This document shows positions 20,049 through 29,502 of a DNA stretch of 64,000 nt, piece after piece. Position 1 is the stretch's first letter. Every line of letters begins with the position of its first letter. The stretch lies in assembly GCF_001431465.1 (NCBI RefSeq), contig NZ_LDJJ01000037.1, positions 36,441 to 100,440 on the forward strand, given 5' to 3'. The translations under genes and the position numbers were made by a program. Source of the DNA: Stenotrophomonas terrae (GTDB lineage: Bacteria > Pseudomonadota > Gammaproteobacteria > Xanthomonadales > Xanthomonadaceae). The notes under the pieces were generated by a model. The model saw only the letters and a list, made by a program, of their open reading frames with translations, did no database searches and was not told where the DNA came from.

Positions 20049-21479
20049 TCAAGGAGCCACCGGGTGGTGACTCCACTGCCCTTCCGCATCCATCTCCAGA
20101 CAGGTGCCGGTTTCAACGCTCTGCGGACACACATCCACGTTGTGGATCTGCTCCAGCGGCACGCCCAATCGCCATGCCAGGCCATGCACGCCCATCGCAG
20201 CGAAGCGTTGATCGTCCGCCACCCGCACCCACAGCGGAGCCTTCAATTGTTGCCCGGCAAGCTGCTGCAACGAGGTTTCCGCCCACCGCGCGCGACCGAT
20301 AAGGCCTGGATGGTCAAGTAAACGCGTCCCCGCCACCGCCAACCAGCCCGATACACCCATCAGCACGGCCGCAACCACCGCAACCCGCCGCCCCTGCAGC
20401 AGCCGCGCCAGCGCGATGGCCGGCAGGATCGCCGAGATCGCTGCGTAGTACTCGTAACTGTTCCAGATCAACGGGAAATAGGGGGTGTAAGCCACCACTG
20501 CAACCGCCAGCACCAACACCCACTGACGGCCCTGCAATCGCCGCCAGCCACCCTTCGATACCGCCAACGTCCAGCTCAACACTACCGGCAGCGCTGCCAG
20601 CAACGCCCATAGCGCGCCTTTGAACAACCCATCGGTAGCGATCATGCGCAGCGCCTCGCGCGGCACATTGAGCAACCACGCCCCGAATGAAGCCCCGTTC
20701 CTGACCAGGTTGCCACCAAATGCATACCCGTACTGCTGAACAGGCGGAACGGTGGCCTTGTCGCGCAGCCAAAGCCACACGGCGCAAACGACCACGCAGA
20801 CTACAACGGTCAACCATTCACCACGACGCAGGCGCACACCGACAAACAGGCTGATCATCAGCATGAGCAGCGGCATCAGAATTGCCGACTCCTTGCTCAA
20901 CAAGGCAAGAACAAGCAGACAGGGAACCACCGCCAGCAACAACAGCCGTGCCATACCTGTTGCGGTGGAGGCTGCCAACCAGGATGCAAGCAGTACGGCA
21001 GTGAACAGCACAAGCAACGGGCTGTTCGCTGCAGCAACCCAATGCACCGTCAGCAGACTGACCGCAAGCACGCCATACAAGCCTGCGCTCAAGCCGGCAA
21101 CCGCCCAACGGGCAGGCCAGCCGGCGACACGCGCCATGGCCCACCCCAATACACCAACACCCAAGGCGGCAATCAAATGCAGCACAAGCATGACTGCATG
21201 TGCGGTTAGCACGTTGCCGCCCATGGTGCCTTCTACTACACGCCACCACGCCGTCTGCGACAGCGGCCGCCAGAACACTTCTGGCTGCAATGGCCAAAAG
21301 ACCTCCGACCATGGCTGATTCGCCAGATTGGACAGCCGCGCCGCATGCAGAAACATGTAGTCATCGCCCCAGTACGGGGTCCAAAGCGCGGGCACCCAGA
21401 TCACGGCGGCAAATCCCAACAGCACTACGATTGCCAGTAGATCTGACCTGACCGGACGAGCAGCCGAATTCGTATCCAT
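20049..21479 (-). CDS. Polytopic membrane protein, GT-C glycosyltransferase-like
   Basis: A 476-residue protein with roughly ten hydrophobic helices. After the first helix comes PALWTPYWGDDYMFLHAARL, an acidic pair in the first extracytoplasmic loop like that of GT-C (ArnT/PMT-type) transferases, and HWVAAANSPL later. The C-terminal 90 residues are soluble. I chose ATG 21479, which has GGGAG eight bases upstream; ATG 21485 is too close to it. The specific substrate cannot be deduced. It lies upstream of pyrB on the same strand but reads away from it. Confidence 0.65.
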   Translation of the reverse strand: MDTNSAARPVRSDLLAIVVLLGFAAVIWVPALWTPYWGDDYMFLHAARLSNLANQPWSEVFWPLQPEVFWRPLSQTAWWRVVEGTMGGNVLTAHAVMLVLHLIAALGVGVLGWAMARVAGWPARWAVAGLSAGLYGVLAVSLLTVHWVAAANSPLLVLFTAVLLASWLAASTATGMARLLLLAVVPCLLVLALLSKESAILMPLLMLMISLFVGVRLRRGEWLTVVVCVVVCAVWLWLRDKATVPPVQQYGYAFGGNLVRNGASFGAWLLNVPREALRMIATDGLFKGALWALLAALPVVLSWTLAVSKGGWRRLQGRQWVLVLAVAVVAYTPYFPLIWNSYEYYAAISAILPAIALARLLQGRRVAVVAAVLMGVSGWLAVAGTRLLDHPGLIGRARWAETSLQQLAGQQLKAPLWVRVADDQRFAAMGVHGLAWRLGVPLEQIHNVDVCPQSVETGTCLEMDAEGQWSHHPVAP

Positions 21480-21555
21480 ACGCATTACTCCCAAATGCTG
21501 TCCGCAGGCATCACGGCCCTCCAACGGAAGAGCCGGCAAGGCATCCACCCTCAAC

Positions 21556-22506
21556 TCAACCCAGCAGGGTTTCCAGCACGGCCATGCGCACGGCAACGCC
21601 GTTGGCGACCTGGCGCAGTACCCAGGACTGCGGGCCGTCGGCCACTTCGTCGGTGACTTCCACGCCGCGGTTGATCGGGCCCGGGTGCAGCACCGCCGCA
21701 TCCTTGGCCGCACGCTGCAGGCGCTCGCCATTGAGGCCGTACTGGGCGTGGTACTGCTCCAACGACGGCACCAGCCCTTCCTCCATGCGCTCGCGCTGCA
21801 GACGCAGCATCATCAGCGCATCAACACCTTCCAGCATGGCGTCGAAATCCTGCCCGACCACGCAGCCCTTCAGGGTTTCGTCGTCCGGCAGCAGCGATTG
21901 CGGGCCGCATACGCGGATCTCGCCCACGCCCAGGGTGCGCATCGCCTGCAGATCGGTGCGGGCCACACGCGAGTGCTTCACGTCGCCCACGATCACCACT
22001 TTAAGCTTGGAAAAATCGCTGCCCTTGGCCTGACGCAGGGTCAGCATGTCGAGCAGGCCCTGGGTGGGATGCGCGCTGCGGCCATCGCCGGCATTGATCA
22101 GCGCGGTACCCTCGCCAGCGGCGCCGGCCAGTTCGGTCACGGCGCCGTCGTCCGGGTGACGCACGATGAAACCACGCACGCCCATCGCCTCAAGGTTCTT
22201 CAGCGTGTCGCAGGCGGTTTCGCCCTTGCGCGCGGAGGAGGTGGAGGCATCGAAATTCAGCACATCGGCGCCCAGCCGCTGCGCCGCCAGCTGGAACGAG
22301 CTGCGGGTGCGGGTCGAGGGTTCGAAGAACAGCGTGCATACCGCCGTGCCCGCCAGCACCGCGCGCTTGTTGTTGATGCGGCCAACGGCGGCATCGCGGA
22401 TCTGACCGGCGCGGTCGAGCAGCTGCAACAGGGTTTCGCGGGGCAACCCATCCAGGGTCAGCAGGTGGCGCAGGCGTCCTTGGGCATCAAGTTGCGAAGC
22501 AGTCAT
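21556..22506 (-). CDS. pyrB: Aspartate carbamoyltransferase catalytic subunit
   Basis: PyrB condenses carbamoyl phosphate and aspartate, the first committed pyrimidine step. The 316-residue protein has the carbamoyl-phosphate motif FEPSTRTRSSFQLA, a KGETACDTLKNL segment, HPDDGAV, the HPTQGLLDMLTL motif and the VMMLRLQRERM-type aspartate domain. It lacks a PyrI partner gene nearby. It ends the algH-ruvX-pyrB operon, starting 17 bases after ruvX. Confidence 0.97.
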   Translation of the reverse strand: MTASQLDAQGRLRHLLTLDGLPRETLLQLLDRAGQIRDAAVGRINNKRAVLAGTAVCTLFFEPSTRTRSSFQLAAQRLGADVLNFDASTSSARKGETACDTLKNLEAMGVRGFIVRHPDDGAVTELAGAAGEGTALINAGDGRSAHPTQGLLDMLTLRQAKGSDFSKLKVVIVGDVKHSRVARTDLQAMRTLGVGEIRVCGPQSLLPDDETLKGCVVGQDFDAMLEGVDALMMLRLQRERMEEGLVPSLEQYHAQYGLNGERLQRAAKDAAVLHPGPINRGVEVTDEVADGPQSWVLRQVANGVAVRMAVLETLLG

Positions 22507-22523
22507 GGCGGGGTCTTCGACAG

Positions 22524-22991
22524 TCAGGAAATAGGGGTGGCTTCGTGCGGCGCGGACAACCAGCGCTCGATGATGACGGCAGCGGCCACGGCATCAAGAT
22601 TGGCGGCATCGCGGCGGCGCTTGCGGCCTTCGGCACGCTCCACGGCAAACCGCTGCGCGGCCTCGACCGAGCTGGAACGCTCATCCACCAGCAAGACCGG
22701 CACCTTGTAGCGCTGCTGCAGCTGCCGGGCAAAGGCATGCGCGCGCTTGCGGTTGGGCTGGTCTTCGCCTTCCAGGGTAAGCGGGTCGCCGACGATCATG
22801 CCCTGCGGCCGCCATTCCTTGTGCAGCTTATCCAGCGCGTTCCAGTCCGGGCCATTGCCATGTACATCGATCACCGCAAGGGCGCGTGCGCCCACGCCCA
22901 GCGAGCTGCCGATGGCAACGCCGATGCGGCGCGAGCCAACGTCGAAGCCCAGTACTGTGCTGCTGGTGGAAAGTACGCTGGGCTCAAGCAC
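22524..22991 (-). CDS. ruvX: Holliday junction resolvase-like protein RuvX/YqgF
   Basis: A 155-residue RNase H-fold protein: [14 protein letters not shown] holds the first catalytic Asp, [13 protein letters not shown] follows, then [11 protein letters not shown], and [14 protein letters not shown] near the end. YqgF proteins act in 16S rRNA 5'-end processing or as putative resolvases. The GTG at 22991 overlaps the algH stop (GTGCTTGA). This order, algH-ruvX-pyrB, is widespread in gammaproteobacteria. Confidence 0.93.
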   Translation of the reverse strand: MLEPSVLSTSSTVLGFDVGSRRIGVAIGSSLGVGARALAVIDVHGNGPDWNALDKLHKEWRPQGMIVGDPLTLEGEDQPNRKRAHAFARQLQQRYKVPVLLVDERSSSVEAAQRFAVERAEGRKRRRDAANLDAVAAAVIIERWLSAPHEATPIS

Positions 22992-23550
22992 GGCCGCTAT
23001 ACCCGGTGACCAGGAACAGATCCACACCAATCCGCGAGCCGGCAAGCTGCCAGCGCTCGTCCAAGGGGGTTTCGAACAGCACGGCGGCATCGGCAGGCAC
23101 GGTCAGCCAGCTGTTTTCCGCCAGTTCCTGTTCCAGCTGCCCCTGGCTCCAGCCGGCACAGCCGAGGGTGACCAGCGCGTTGCGCGGACCTTCGCCTCGG
23201 GCCATGGCTTCGAGAATGTCGCGGGAGGTGGTCAGGTACAGGCCGTCGGCCACTTTCAGGCTGGAATCCCAAGCGCGGGCATCGTCATGGATGACGAAAC
23301 CACGCTCGGTGTGGACCGGGCCGCCATTGAGCACCGGCACGGCGCGCAGGTCGCCATCGTCGGTGTCGATCTCCATCTGCGCGAACACGTCGCCCAGGGT
23401 GAAATCGGAAGGCTGGTTGACGACGACGCCCATCGCGCCGTTGTCATCGTGCTGGCAGATCAACGCCACGCTACGTGCGAACAGCGGGTCGACCAGCGAT
23501 GGCAACGCCACCAGCAGGTGATTGGATAGAGGGGGCGACAACGCAGACAT
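22984..23550 (-). CDS. YqgE/AlgH family protein (DUF179)
   Basis: A 188-residue protein with the family start ([25 protein letters not shown] split over residues 10-34), [32 protein letters not shown] and [15 protein letters not shown]. In Pseudomonas AlgH affects alginate regulation, but the molecular role of the family is unsettled. It is first in the operon with ruvX and pyrB. Confidence 0.92.
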   Translation of the reverse strand: MSALSPPLSNHLLVALPSLVDPLFARSVALICQHDDNGAMGVVVNQPSDFTLGDVFAQMEIDTDDGDLRAVPVLNGGPVHTERGFVIHDDARAWDSSLKVADGLYLTTSRDILEAMARGEGPRNALVTLGCAGWSQGQLEQELAENSWLTVPADAAVLFETPLDERWQLAGSRIGVDLFLVTGYSGRA

Positions 23551-23627
23551 GTGCGCATTCTACCGGCTGCGGCCGCCGGACGCTTCGCAGCGGTGATAAT
23601 CCGGGTTCCCTTAACGCGGAGATGCCC

Positions 23628-24164
23628 ATGAGCTACTACTGTGATATCGCCCCGGGCCACCCCGTGCATGGGCCCTACCATGAGAACGAGTATGGCTTCC
23701 CGCAACGGGATGAACACGAGCTCTTCGAGCGCCTGCTGCTGGAGATCAACCAGGCCGGTTTGAGCTGGGAAACCATCCTGCGCAAGCGCGAAGGTTTCCG
23801 CAATGCGTATAGCGGCTTCGACGTGGATGCGGTGGCCGCGTACGGAGAGGCCGATATCGCCCGCCTGATGGCCGACGCCAGCATCATCCGCAACCGGCTC
23901 AAGGTGCTGGCTGCGATCCACAACGCGCAGGTGATCCAGGGCCTGCGTGCATCCCATGGCGGCTTTGCCGAGTGGCTGGATGCGCACCACCCGCTGACCA
24001 AGGCGGAGTGGGTGAAGTTGTTCAAGAAGACCTTTCGTTTCACCGGTGGCGAGATCACCGGCGAATTCCTGATGAGCCTGGGCTATCTGCCGGGCGCGCA
24101 TCGGGAGGATTGCCCGGTGATGGTACGGATTGCGGCGATTGGGCCGGCTTGGATGGGGCGGTAG
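23628..24164 (+). CDS. tag: DNA-3-methyladenine glycosylase I
   Basis: Tag removes 3-methyladenine from alkylated DNA. It has 178 residues with YHENEYGFPQRDEHELFERLLLE (split), QAGLSWETILRKRE and the zinc snap: Cys5 and a His near residue 18 at the N-terminus, and GAHREDCPV at the C-terminus supplying His and Cys. The C-terminal tail is a few residues shorter than in E. coli. ATG 23628 is favoured by GGAG six bases upstream; an in-frame ATG at 23622 is too close to it. Confidence 0.94.
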   Translation: MSYYCDIAPGHPVHGPYHENEYGFPQRDEHELFERLLLEINQAGLSWETILRKREGFRNAYSGFDVDAVAAYGEADIARLMADASIIRNRLKVLAAIHNAQVIQGLRASHGGFAEWLDAHHPLTKAEWVKLFKKTFRFTGGEITGEFLMSLGYLPGAHREDCPVMVRIAAIGPAWMGR

Positions 24165-24244
24165 GGGTTTTGGGGTTTTTGGAAGCTCAGGAGCTTGAGC
24201 AGAAGCCCTCCTGACCAGCAAGGTACTTCAGCAACATCAGTTCG

Positions 24245-24560
24245 GTAGCCCGGGTAAGCGCAGCGCACCCGGTAGCAGGGATCTTGCAGGTCTTTCAGGT
24301 TCGCCGCCAACAGCCCCGGGTGCGCTGCGCTTACCCGGGCTACGGTATTGAAAGCCAGAGCCAAAGCACCCCTCCCCGGCCCTCCCCTTCGCTGCGCTAA
24401 AGGGAGGGGGAAGAGCGGCTTCGGCTTGAGCTCCTGCCGCTTCTGCTTCTGCTTCTGCTCCGGCTCCGGCTCCGGCTCCGGCTTTGGCTTTGGCTTTGGC
24501 TTTGGCTTTGCTCTACTCTGGCCCCTCCCTTTCGCATAGCGAAGGGGAGGGTTCGGGAGG
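24245..24560. repeat. GTAGCCCGGGT inverted pair plus hexamer tract framed by palindromes
   Basis: An inverted GTAGCCCGGGT pair lies at 24245-24272 and 24315-24343. It is followed by a CCCTCCCC...GGGAGGGG palindrome (about 24366-24410). Then comes a tract of imperfect six-base repeats, TTCTGC, GGCTCC and GGCTTT (about 24436-24513), and a second CCCCTCCC...GGGGAGGG palindrome (about 24522-24550). No credible gene is present between tag and pilU. Confidence 0.85.
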
Positions 24561-24593
24561 GGTACCGTTGATCTTGATCTTCCCCGCAACCCC

Positions 24594-24621
24594 AAAAAAA
24601 AAGCCGCCCCAAAGGAGCGGC
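24594..24621 (-). terminator. Rho-independent terminator after pilU
   Basis: On the minus strand an eight-base stem GCCGCTCC/GGGGCGGC with one G-U pair and a three-base loop is followed by nine U. It ends 26 bases past the pilU stop. Confidence 0.85.
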
Positions 24622-24647
24622 TCTTCAAACCGGCCCGTCCGCCAGAA

Positions 24648-25778
24648 TCAGCGAACCTCGGCAATCTCCACGCCGTCCAGACCCTGCGACAGGGTCTTGG
24701 CGTCGCCGCCCTGCGAGAGCTTGATACGCAGGCGCACTTCGTTCTGCGAGTCGGCGTAACGCAAGGCGTCGTCGTAGCTGATCTCGCCGGCCTGGTACAG
24801 CTCGAACAGGCTCTGGTCGAAGGTCTTCATGCCCAGCTGCACCGAGTCCTTCATTACTTCCTTGAGCTTGTGCACCTCGCCGTCGCGGATGTAGTCCTGT
24901 ACCAGCGGCGTGCCCAGCAGGATTTCCATCGCCACACGGCGGCTCTTGCCATCCGGGGTCGGCACCAGCTGCTGCGCGACCACACCCTTCAGGTTCAACG
25001 ACAGATCCATCAGCAACTGGTTGCGGCGGTCTTCCGGGAAGAAGTTGATGATGCGGTCCATCGCCTGGTTGGCGTTGTTGGCGTGCAGCGTTGCCAGCAC
25101 CAGATGGCCGGTTTCAGCGAATGCGACCGCGTGGTCCATACCTTCGCGGGTACGGATTTCGCCGATCATGATCACGTCCGGCGCCTGGCGCAGGGTGTTC
25201 TTCAGCGCAGCTTCCCAGCTGTCGGTATCGATGCCCACTTCACGCTGGGTGACGATGCAGCCCTCGTGCTTGTGCACGAATTCGATCGGGTCTTCGATGG
25301 TGATGATGTGACCGGTCGAGTTCTGGTTGCGGTAGCCGATCATGGCCGCCAGCGAGGTCGACTTACCGGTACCGGTGGCACCGACGAACAGGATGATGCC
25401 GCGCTTGGTCATGGCCAGCGTCTTGATCACCGGCGGCAGGCTCAGCTCTTCGACGGTGGGGATGCGCGTCTCGATTCGACGCAGCACCATGCCCACCTGG
25501 TTGCGCTGGTAGAAGCAGCTCACACGGAAGCGGCCCACGCCGGACACGCCAATGGCGAAGTTGCATTCGTGGGTTTTTTCAAATTCCTCGCGCTGCGCCG
25601 GCGTCATCACGTTGAGCACCATATCGCGGCTCTGCTGTGCCGTCAGTGGTGTCTGGGTGATCGGCGACAGCTTGCCGTTGACCTTCATCGACGGCGGCAT
25701 GCCGGCGGTGATGAAAAGATCCGACGCCTTCTGGTGCGCCATCAGCTTGAGGAACGAGGTGAAGTCGATAGTACTCAT
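24648..25778 (-). CDS. pilU: Type IV pilus retraction ATPase PilU
   Basis: PilU is the PilT paralog that helps PilT retract pili under load. The 376-residue hexameric secretion ATPase has Walker A GATGTGKST, an Asp box in IEDPIEFVHKHEGC, Walker B VIMIGEIRTREGMD and a His box (ETGHLVLATLHANN). It has a longer C-terminus than PilT and lacks the PilT AIRNLIRE motif, having VQDYIRDGEVHKLKEVM at that point. It follows pilT on the same strand with 119 bases between, as in Pseudomonas and Xanthomonas. Confidence 0.95.
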   Translation of the reverse strand: MSTIDFTSFLKLMAHQKASDLFITAGMPPSMKVNGKLSPITQTPLTAQQSRDMVLNVMTPAQREEFEKTHECNFAIGVSGVGRFRVSCFYQRNQVGMVLRRIETRIPTVEELSLPPVIKTLAMTKRGIILFVGATGTGKSTSLAAMIGYRNQNSTGHIITIEDPIEFVHKHEGCIVTQREVGIDTDSWEAALKNTLRQAPDVIMIGEIRTREGMDHAVAFAETGHLVLATLHANNANQAMDRIINFFPEDRRNQLLMDLSLNLKGVVAQQLVPTPDGKSRRVAMEILLGTPLVQDYIRDGEVHKLKEVMKDSVQLGMKTFDQSLFELYQAGEISYDDALRYADSQNEVRLRIKLSQGGDAKTLSQGLDGVEIAEVR

Positions 25779-25897
25779 GGGAAGTTCCCTGTAGGAGCCG
25801 GGATCCGGGGCTCAGGAACGGGCTTGCGCGCCGTTCCTGCCGATATCCCGCCTTGGCCAATATCCAATCTCGAATAACCCATCCGGCAGTGCCGGCA

Positions 25898-26935
25898 TTA
25901 CTCGAACAGACGCTTGTCCTTGGCGTATTCCTTGGCCTGGTTGCGCGTGATCAGGCTGCGCTTGACCAGATCCTGCAGATTCTGATCCAGGGTCTGCATG
26001 CCCACCTGCTGACCGGTCTGGATGGCCGAGTACATCTGCGCCACCTTGTCTTCGCGGATCAGGTTACGGATGGCCGGGGTGGCCACCATGATTTCGTGCG
26101 AGGCAATACGGCCGCCGCCCACGCGCTTGAGCAGCGCCTGCGAGATGACCGCGCGCAGCGACTCGGACAGCATCGAGCGCACCATCGGCTTTTCACCGGC
26201 CGGGAACACGTCGACGATACGGTCGATGGTCTTGGCGGCCGAGCTGGTGTGCAGCGTGCCGAACACCAAGTGGCCTGTTTCGGCCGCGGTCAGTGCCAGG
26301 CGGATGGTTTCCAGGTCACGCAATTCGCCGACCAGGATGATGTCCGGGTCTTCACGCAGTGCCGAGCGCAGTGCTTCGTTGAAGCCGTGCGTATCGCGGT
26401 GCACTTCGCGCTGGTTGATCAGGCACTTCTGCGAGGTGTGCACGAATTCGATCGGGTCCTCGACGGTGAGGATATGACCGTATTCGTTCTTGTTGATGTG
26501 GTCGATCATCGCCGCCAGCGTGGTCGACTTGCCCGAACCGGTCGGGCCGGTGACCAGGATCAGACCCTGCGGCTGCTCGATCAGCTCACGGAAGATCGGC
26601 GGACACGCCAGGTCTTCCAGCGTCAGCACTTCCGAGGGAATGGTACGGAACACCGCACCAGCACCACGGTTCTGGTTGAACGCGTTGACACGGAAGCGCG
26701 CCAGCGAGGGAATCTCGAACGAGAAATCGACCTCGAGGAATTCTTCGTAGTCACGACGCTGCTTGTCCGACATGATGTCGTACACCAGCGCATGCACTTG
26801 TTTGTGGTCCAGCGCCGGGATATTGATGCGGCGGACGTCACCGTCCACGCGGATCATCGGCGGCAGGCCGGCGGAAAGGTGTAAGTCCGAGGCCTTGTTC
26901 TTGACCGAGAACGCCAATAGTTCAGCGATATCCAT
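25898..26935 (-). CDS. pilT: Twitching motility ATPase PilT
   Basis: PilT drives type IV pilus retraction at the cytoplasmic base. ATG 26935 gives 345 residues starting MDIAELLAFSVKNKASDLHL. Seen are Walker A GPTGSGKST (130-138), the Asp box TVEDPIEFVH, Walker B IILVGELRDLETI, the His box TGHLVFGTLHT and the retraction-specific AIRNLIRE motif near residue 290. It is divergent from yggS. Confidence 0.97.
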   Translation of the reverse strand: MDIAELLAFSVKNKASDLHLSAGLPPMIRVDGDVRRINIPALDHKQVHALVYDIMSDKQRRDYEEFLEVDFSFEIPSLARFRVNAFNQNRGAGAVFRTIPSEVLTLEDLACPPIFRELIEQPQGLILVTGPTGSGKSTTLAAMIDHINKNEYGHILTVEDPIEFVHTSQKCLINQREVHRDTHGFNEALRSALREDPDIILVGELRDLETIRLALTAAETGHLVFGTLHTSSAAKTIDRIVDVFPAGEKPMVRSMLSESLRAVISQALLKRVGGGRIASHEIMVATPAIRNLIREDKVAQMYSAIQTGQQVGMQTLDQNLQDLVKRSLITRNQAKEYAKDKRLFE

Positions 26936-27021
26936 ACGCGCTCTGTCCCCTGCGTTGCGAGTATCTGTAAGGTGTTTCCCCTGGCGGGCAGTATAGCCTT
27001 CCCACGTAAGAGGTTGATGCT

Positions 27022-27693
27022 TTGCAAACCGTGTCTTTGGCCACCCTCCGGCAGCAGATCGAGGCGGCTTCCGGCCCCTCCCACCCGGTCCGCCTGCTGG
27101 CCGTTTCCAAGCTGCAGCCGGCCATCGCGGTGGCGACCCTGGCCGGGCAAGGACAGCGCGCCTTCGGTGAAAACTATGTGCAGGAAGCTGCTGCCAAGAT
27201 CGCCGAACTGACCGCATTGGGGCTTCAATGGCATCTGATCGGCCACCTGCAGTCCAACAAGGCCGAATTGGCCGCACAGGTCTTCGACTGGGTGCAGACG
27301 GTGGACCGGGCCAAGCTGGTCGGCGCTTTGGCCCGCTATCGCCCGGCCGCTTTGCCCCCCCTCAACGTGCTGATCCAGGTCAACATCGATGACGAGGACA
27401 GCAAGCACGGCTGTGCCCCCGAGCAGATTGCCGGGCTGGCCGAGGCCGTCGCCAACGAACCGCGGCTGTGCCTGCGCGGGCTGATGGCGATCCCGGCACC
27501 GTTCCCGGAAGCGGCCAAGCGCCAGGCCGCGTTCGCGCGGATGCAGGCGCTGTTTACCGGCCTGGCCGCGCACCACCCGCAGGTCGATACACTTTCGATG
27601 GGCATGAGCAGTGATTTCGCCGAGGCCATCGCCGCTGGCTCGACCATGGTCAGAGTCGGCACCGCGCTGTTCGGCCAGCGCCCCTCCCCTTGA
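27022..27693 (+). CDS. yggS: PLP homeostasis protein (YggS/PROSC family)
   Basis: A 223-residue single-domain PLP-binding barrel that buffers cellular pyridoxal phosphate and affects amino-acid metabolism. PLP binds the Lys in LLAVSKLQPA (residue 30); GENYVQE, WHLIGHLQSNK, GLMAIP and SMGMSSDFAEAI are all present. It starts at TTG with AGAGG eight bases upstream; an in-frame GTG lies three codons later. It is adjacent to proC, as usual, and divergent from pilT. Confidence 0.94.
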   Translation: MQTVSLATLRQQIEAASGPSHPVRLLAVSKLQPAIAVATLAGQGQRAFGENYVQEAAAKIAELTALGLQWHLIGHLQSNKAELAAQVFDWVQTVDRAKLVGALARYRPAALPPLNVLIQVNIDDEDSKHGCAPEQIAGLAEAVANEPRLCLRGLMAIPAPFPEAAKRQAAFARMQALFTGLAAHHPQVDTLSMGMSSDFAEAIAAGSTMVRVGTALFGQRPSP

Positions 27694-27712
27694 TCGTCCC
27701 GAGATTGGATTG

Positions 27713-28573
27713 ATGACCAGCACCCAGCACGCAGATCTCCCCGACACCCAGCTTCCCAACACTGATGTCGCCTTCATCGGCGGCGGCAACATGGCCCGCA
27801 GCCTGATCGCCGGCCTGCTGCGCCGCGGCATGGCCGCCAGCCGCATCCATGTGGCCGAGCCGGTCGCCTCCCTGCGCCAGGCGCTGGCACAGGACTTCGG
27901 CGTCCACACCCATGACACGGCCGAAGCCGCCGCCGGCCATGCCGGGCTGTGGCTGATGGCGGTCAAGCCGCAGGTGATGCGGAGCGTCTGCGAGGCACTG
28001 GCCAGCATTGCGTCCAGCAGGCAACCAGTGGTCGCCTCGATCGCTGCCGGCATCACCGCCGCACAGTTGGAGCGCTGGCTGGGCGGAAACCAGGCCATCG
28101 TCCGCGCCATGCCCAACACCCCTGCCCTGCTCGGTGCCGGCGTCACCGGCCTGTTTGCCAACCCACGCGTGTCCGCCGCGCAGCGCGCGCAGACCGAGCA
28201 GGTACTGGCCAGCGCCGGCCGCACCGTGTGGATCGAAAGCGAAACCCAGATGGATGCGGTAACCGCGGTCTCCGGCAGCGGTCCGGCCTATGTATTCCTG
28301 CTGGCCGAAGCCATGGAAGCGGCAGCGCTGGAACAAGGCCTGCCCGCAGATGCGGCACGCACGCTGGTGCTGGACACCATCCTCGGCGCCGCCCGCATGC
28401 TGACCGAAGCCGGCGAAGCGCCGGCCGAACTGCGCCGCCGCGTGACCTCGCCTGGCGGCACCACCCAGGCCGCCATCGAAACCTTCCAGGCCGGTGGCTT
28501 TGAAGCGCTGACCGCGCGCGCCATCGATGCCGCAGCCAAACGCGGCAAGGAACTGTCCGCTGCGAACGATTGA
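27713..28573 (+). CDS. proC: Pyrroline-5-carboxylate reductase
   Basis: ProC makes proline from pyrroline-5-carboxylate with NAD(P)H. It has 286 residues with the Rossmann motif FIGGGNMARSLIAGL, AVKPQVM, RAMPNTPALLGAGVTG and the C-terminal signature (TSPGGTTQAAIETF). The first 16 residues are a non-conserved extension. It follows yggS by 19 bases. Confidence 0.96.
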   Translation: MTSTQHADLPDTQLPNTDVAFIGGGNMARSLIAGLLRRGMAASRIHVAEPVASLRQALAQDFGVHTHDTAEAAAGHAGLWLMAVKPQVMRSVCEALASIASSRQPVVASIAAGITAAQLERWLGGNQAIVRAMPNTPALLGAGVTGLFANPRVSAAQRAQTEQVLASAGRTVWIESETQMDAVTAVSGSGPAYVFLLAEAMEAAALEQGLPADAARTLVLDTILGAARMLTEAGEAPAELRRRVTSPGGTTQAAIETFQAGGFEALTARAIDAAAKRGKELSAAND

Positions 28574-28630
28574 TCTGCATTTTTTTCACCAATGCATGTG
28601 CGTGCACTCGTAGAGATCTGCTTTAAATAA

Positions 28631-28704
28631 CCCCTCCCCCTCGCGGGGTGAGAGGGGCAGCTAGTAGCCCCTCTCCCGCAAAGGGAGAGGGGTTGGGGAG
28701 AGGG
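28631..28704. repeat. CCCCTCTCCC/GGGAGAGGGG palindromic repeat
   Basis: CCCCTCCCCCTCGCGGGGTG and a following CCCCTCTCCCGCAAAGGGAG form nested hairpins with GGGAGAGGGG and GGGGAGAGGG. It lies between proC and a lipoprotein gene. A related element is at 50525-50664. Confidence 0.75.
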
Positions 28705-28775
28705 ACAAGGCGCAGCCTTGCAGCTCTTATGCACTTGGAACGCCGCAACCAAAACAGCCCAAGGACACCAACACC

Positions 28776-29237
28776 ATGCACCGGCTCGCCCTAACGCTGT
28801 CCTCCACCCTGCTACTCACCCTCAGCGCCTGTTCCGCACAACAAGCCCCGCAGGCTGCGGTGATCCAACAACCACAGCCCAGCCATGCCGACCTCGGCAA
28901 GCTGCGCGTGCACTACAGCCTGCTGCCCACGTTGGCGATGAATGACGCAGTAGCGCGCAGCTACCAGGTGCAGCGCGACGCCAACCGCGCACTGCTGGTG
29001 GTCGCATTGCGGCAACTCGAACAAGGCGAAGAGCTGCCCGCTGATGGCAAGGTACAAGCCGTCGTCACCGATCTTTCCGGCAAGCGTCAGCAGATTGACT
29101 TGCGTGCGGTGCGTACCGGTCCGTATACCGATCTGATCGGCGTGCTCGATGCACATCCGCGCGATCAGCTGCGCGTGGATCTGCAGGTCAGTGCAGACGC
29201 AGGTGCGGGAAACGTGCGTTTCGAGCGGAATTTCTGA
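28776..29237 (+). CDS. DUF4426 lipoprotein
   Basis: A 153-residue protein with a lipobox LSAC (Cys near residue 19), so it is probably lipid-anchored. A Gln/Pro linker is followed by a beta-rich DUF4426-like domain (LGKLRVHYSLLPTLAMNDAVARSYQ split, LVVALRQLEQGE, DLIGVLDAHPRDQLRVDL). Genes of this family occur near yggS-proC-type loci in gammaproteobacteria. The function is unknown. Confidence 0.75.
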   Translation: MHRLALTLSSTLLLTLSACSAQQAPQAAVIQQPQPSHADLGKLRVHYSLLPTLAMNDAVARSYQVQRDANRALLVVALRQLEQGEELPADGKVQAVVTDLSGKRQQIDLRAVRTGPYTDLIGVLDAHPRDQLRVDLQVSADAGAGNVRFERNF

Positions 29238-29241
29238 ATCC

Positions 29242-29281
29242 CGCTGAAACAATAAGCATCGTCCCGTTTGTTGTTTCAGCG
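29242..29281. other. 11-bp inverted repeat after the lipoprotein gene
   Basis: CGCTGAAACAA (29242-29252) and TTGTTTCAGCG (29271-29281) are exact inverses around an 18-base loop, starting four bases after the stop codon. There is no U-run, so it is a weak terminator candidate or an operator-like dyad. Confidence 0.5.
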
Positions 29282-29502
29282 CTGCATTTGCCGCCTGAAA
29301 CACTCGCAGGAAAGCGTGCATTTCCTTTCCCAATCAACTCGATATGACACTGCAGCCAACATCACATTGCAGCCTGCGGTGTTGCTGTGCTGTGTCCACG
29401 CACATCGCAAAGTCAAATTGACATGTAAGTGATGCAACCGATACTGGCGGCCTTTCCAATTCCGCGCCTGTCCCAGAAATGTGATTTGCGTCGGACAAAG
29501 TG

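Noticed and set aside
24397..24612. Minus-strand SR-repeat protein
   Set aside because: It arises from the hexamer tract and flanking palindromes, has no ribosome site and overlaps the pilU terminator.
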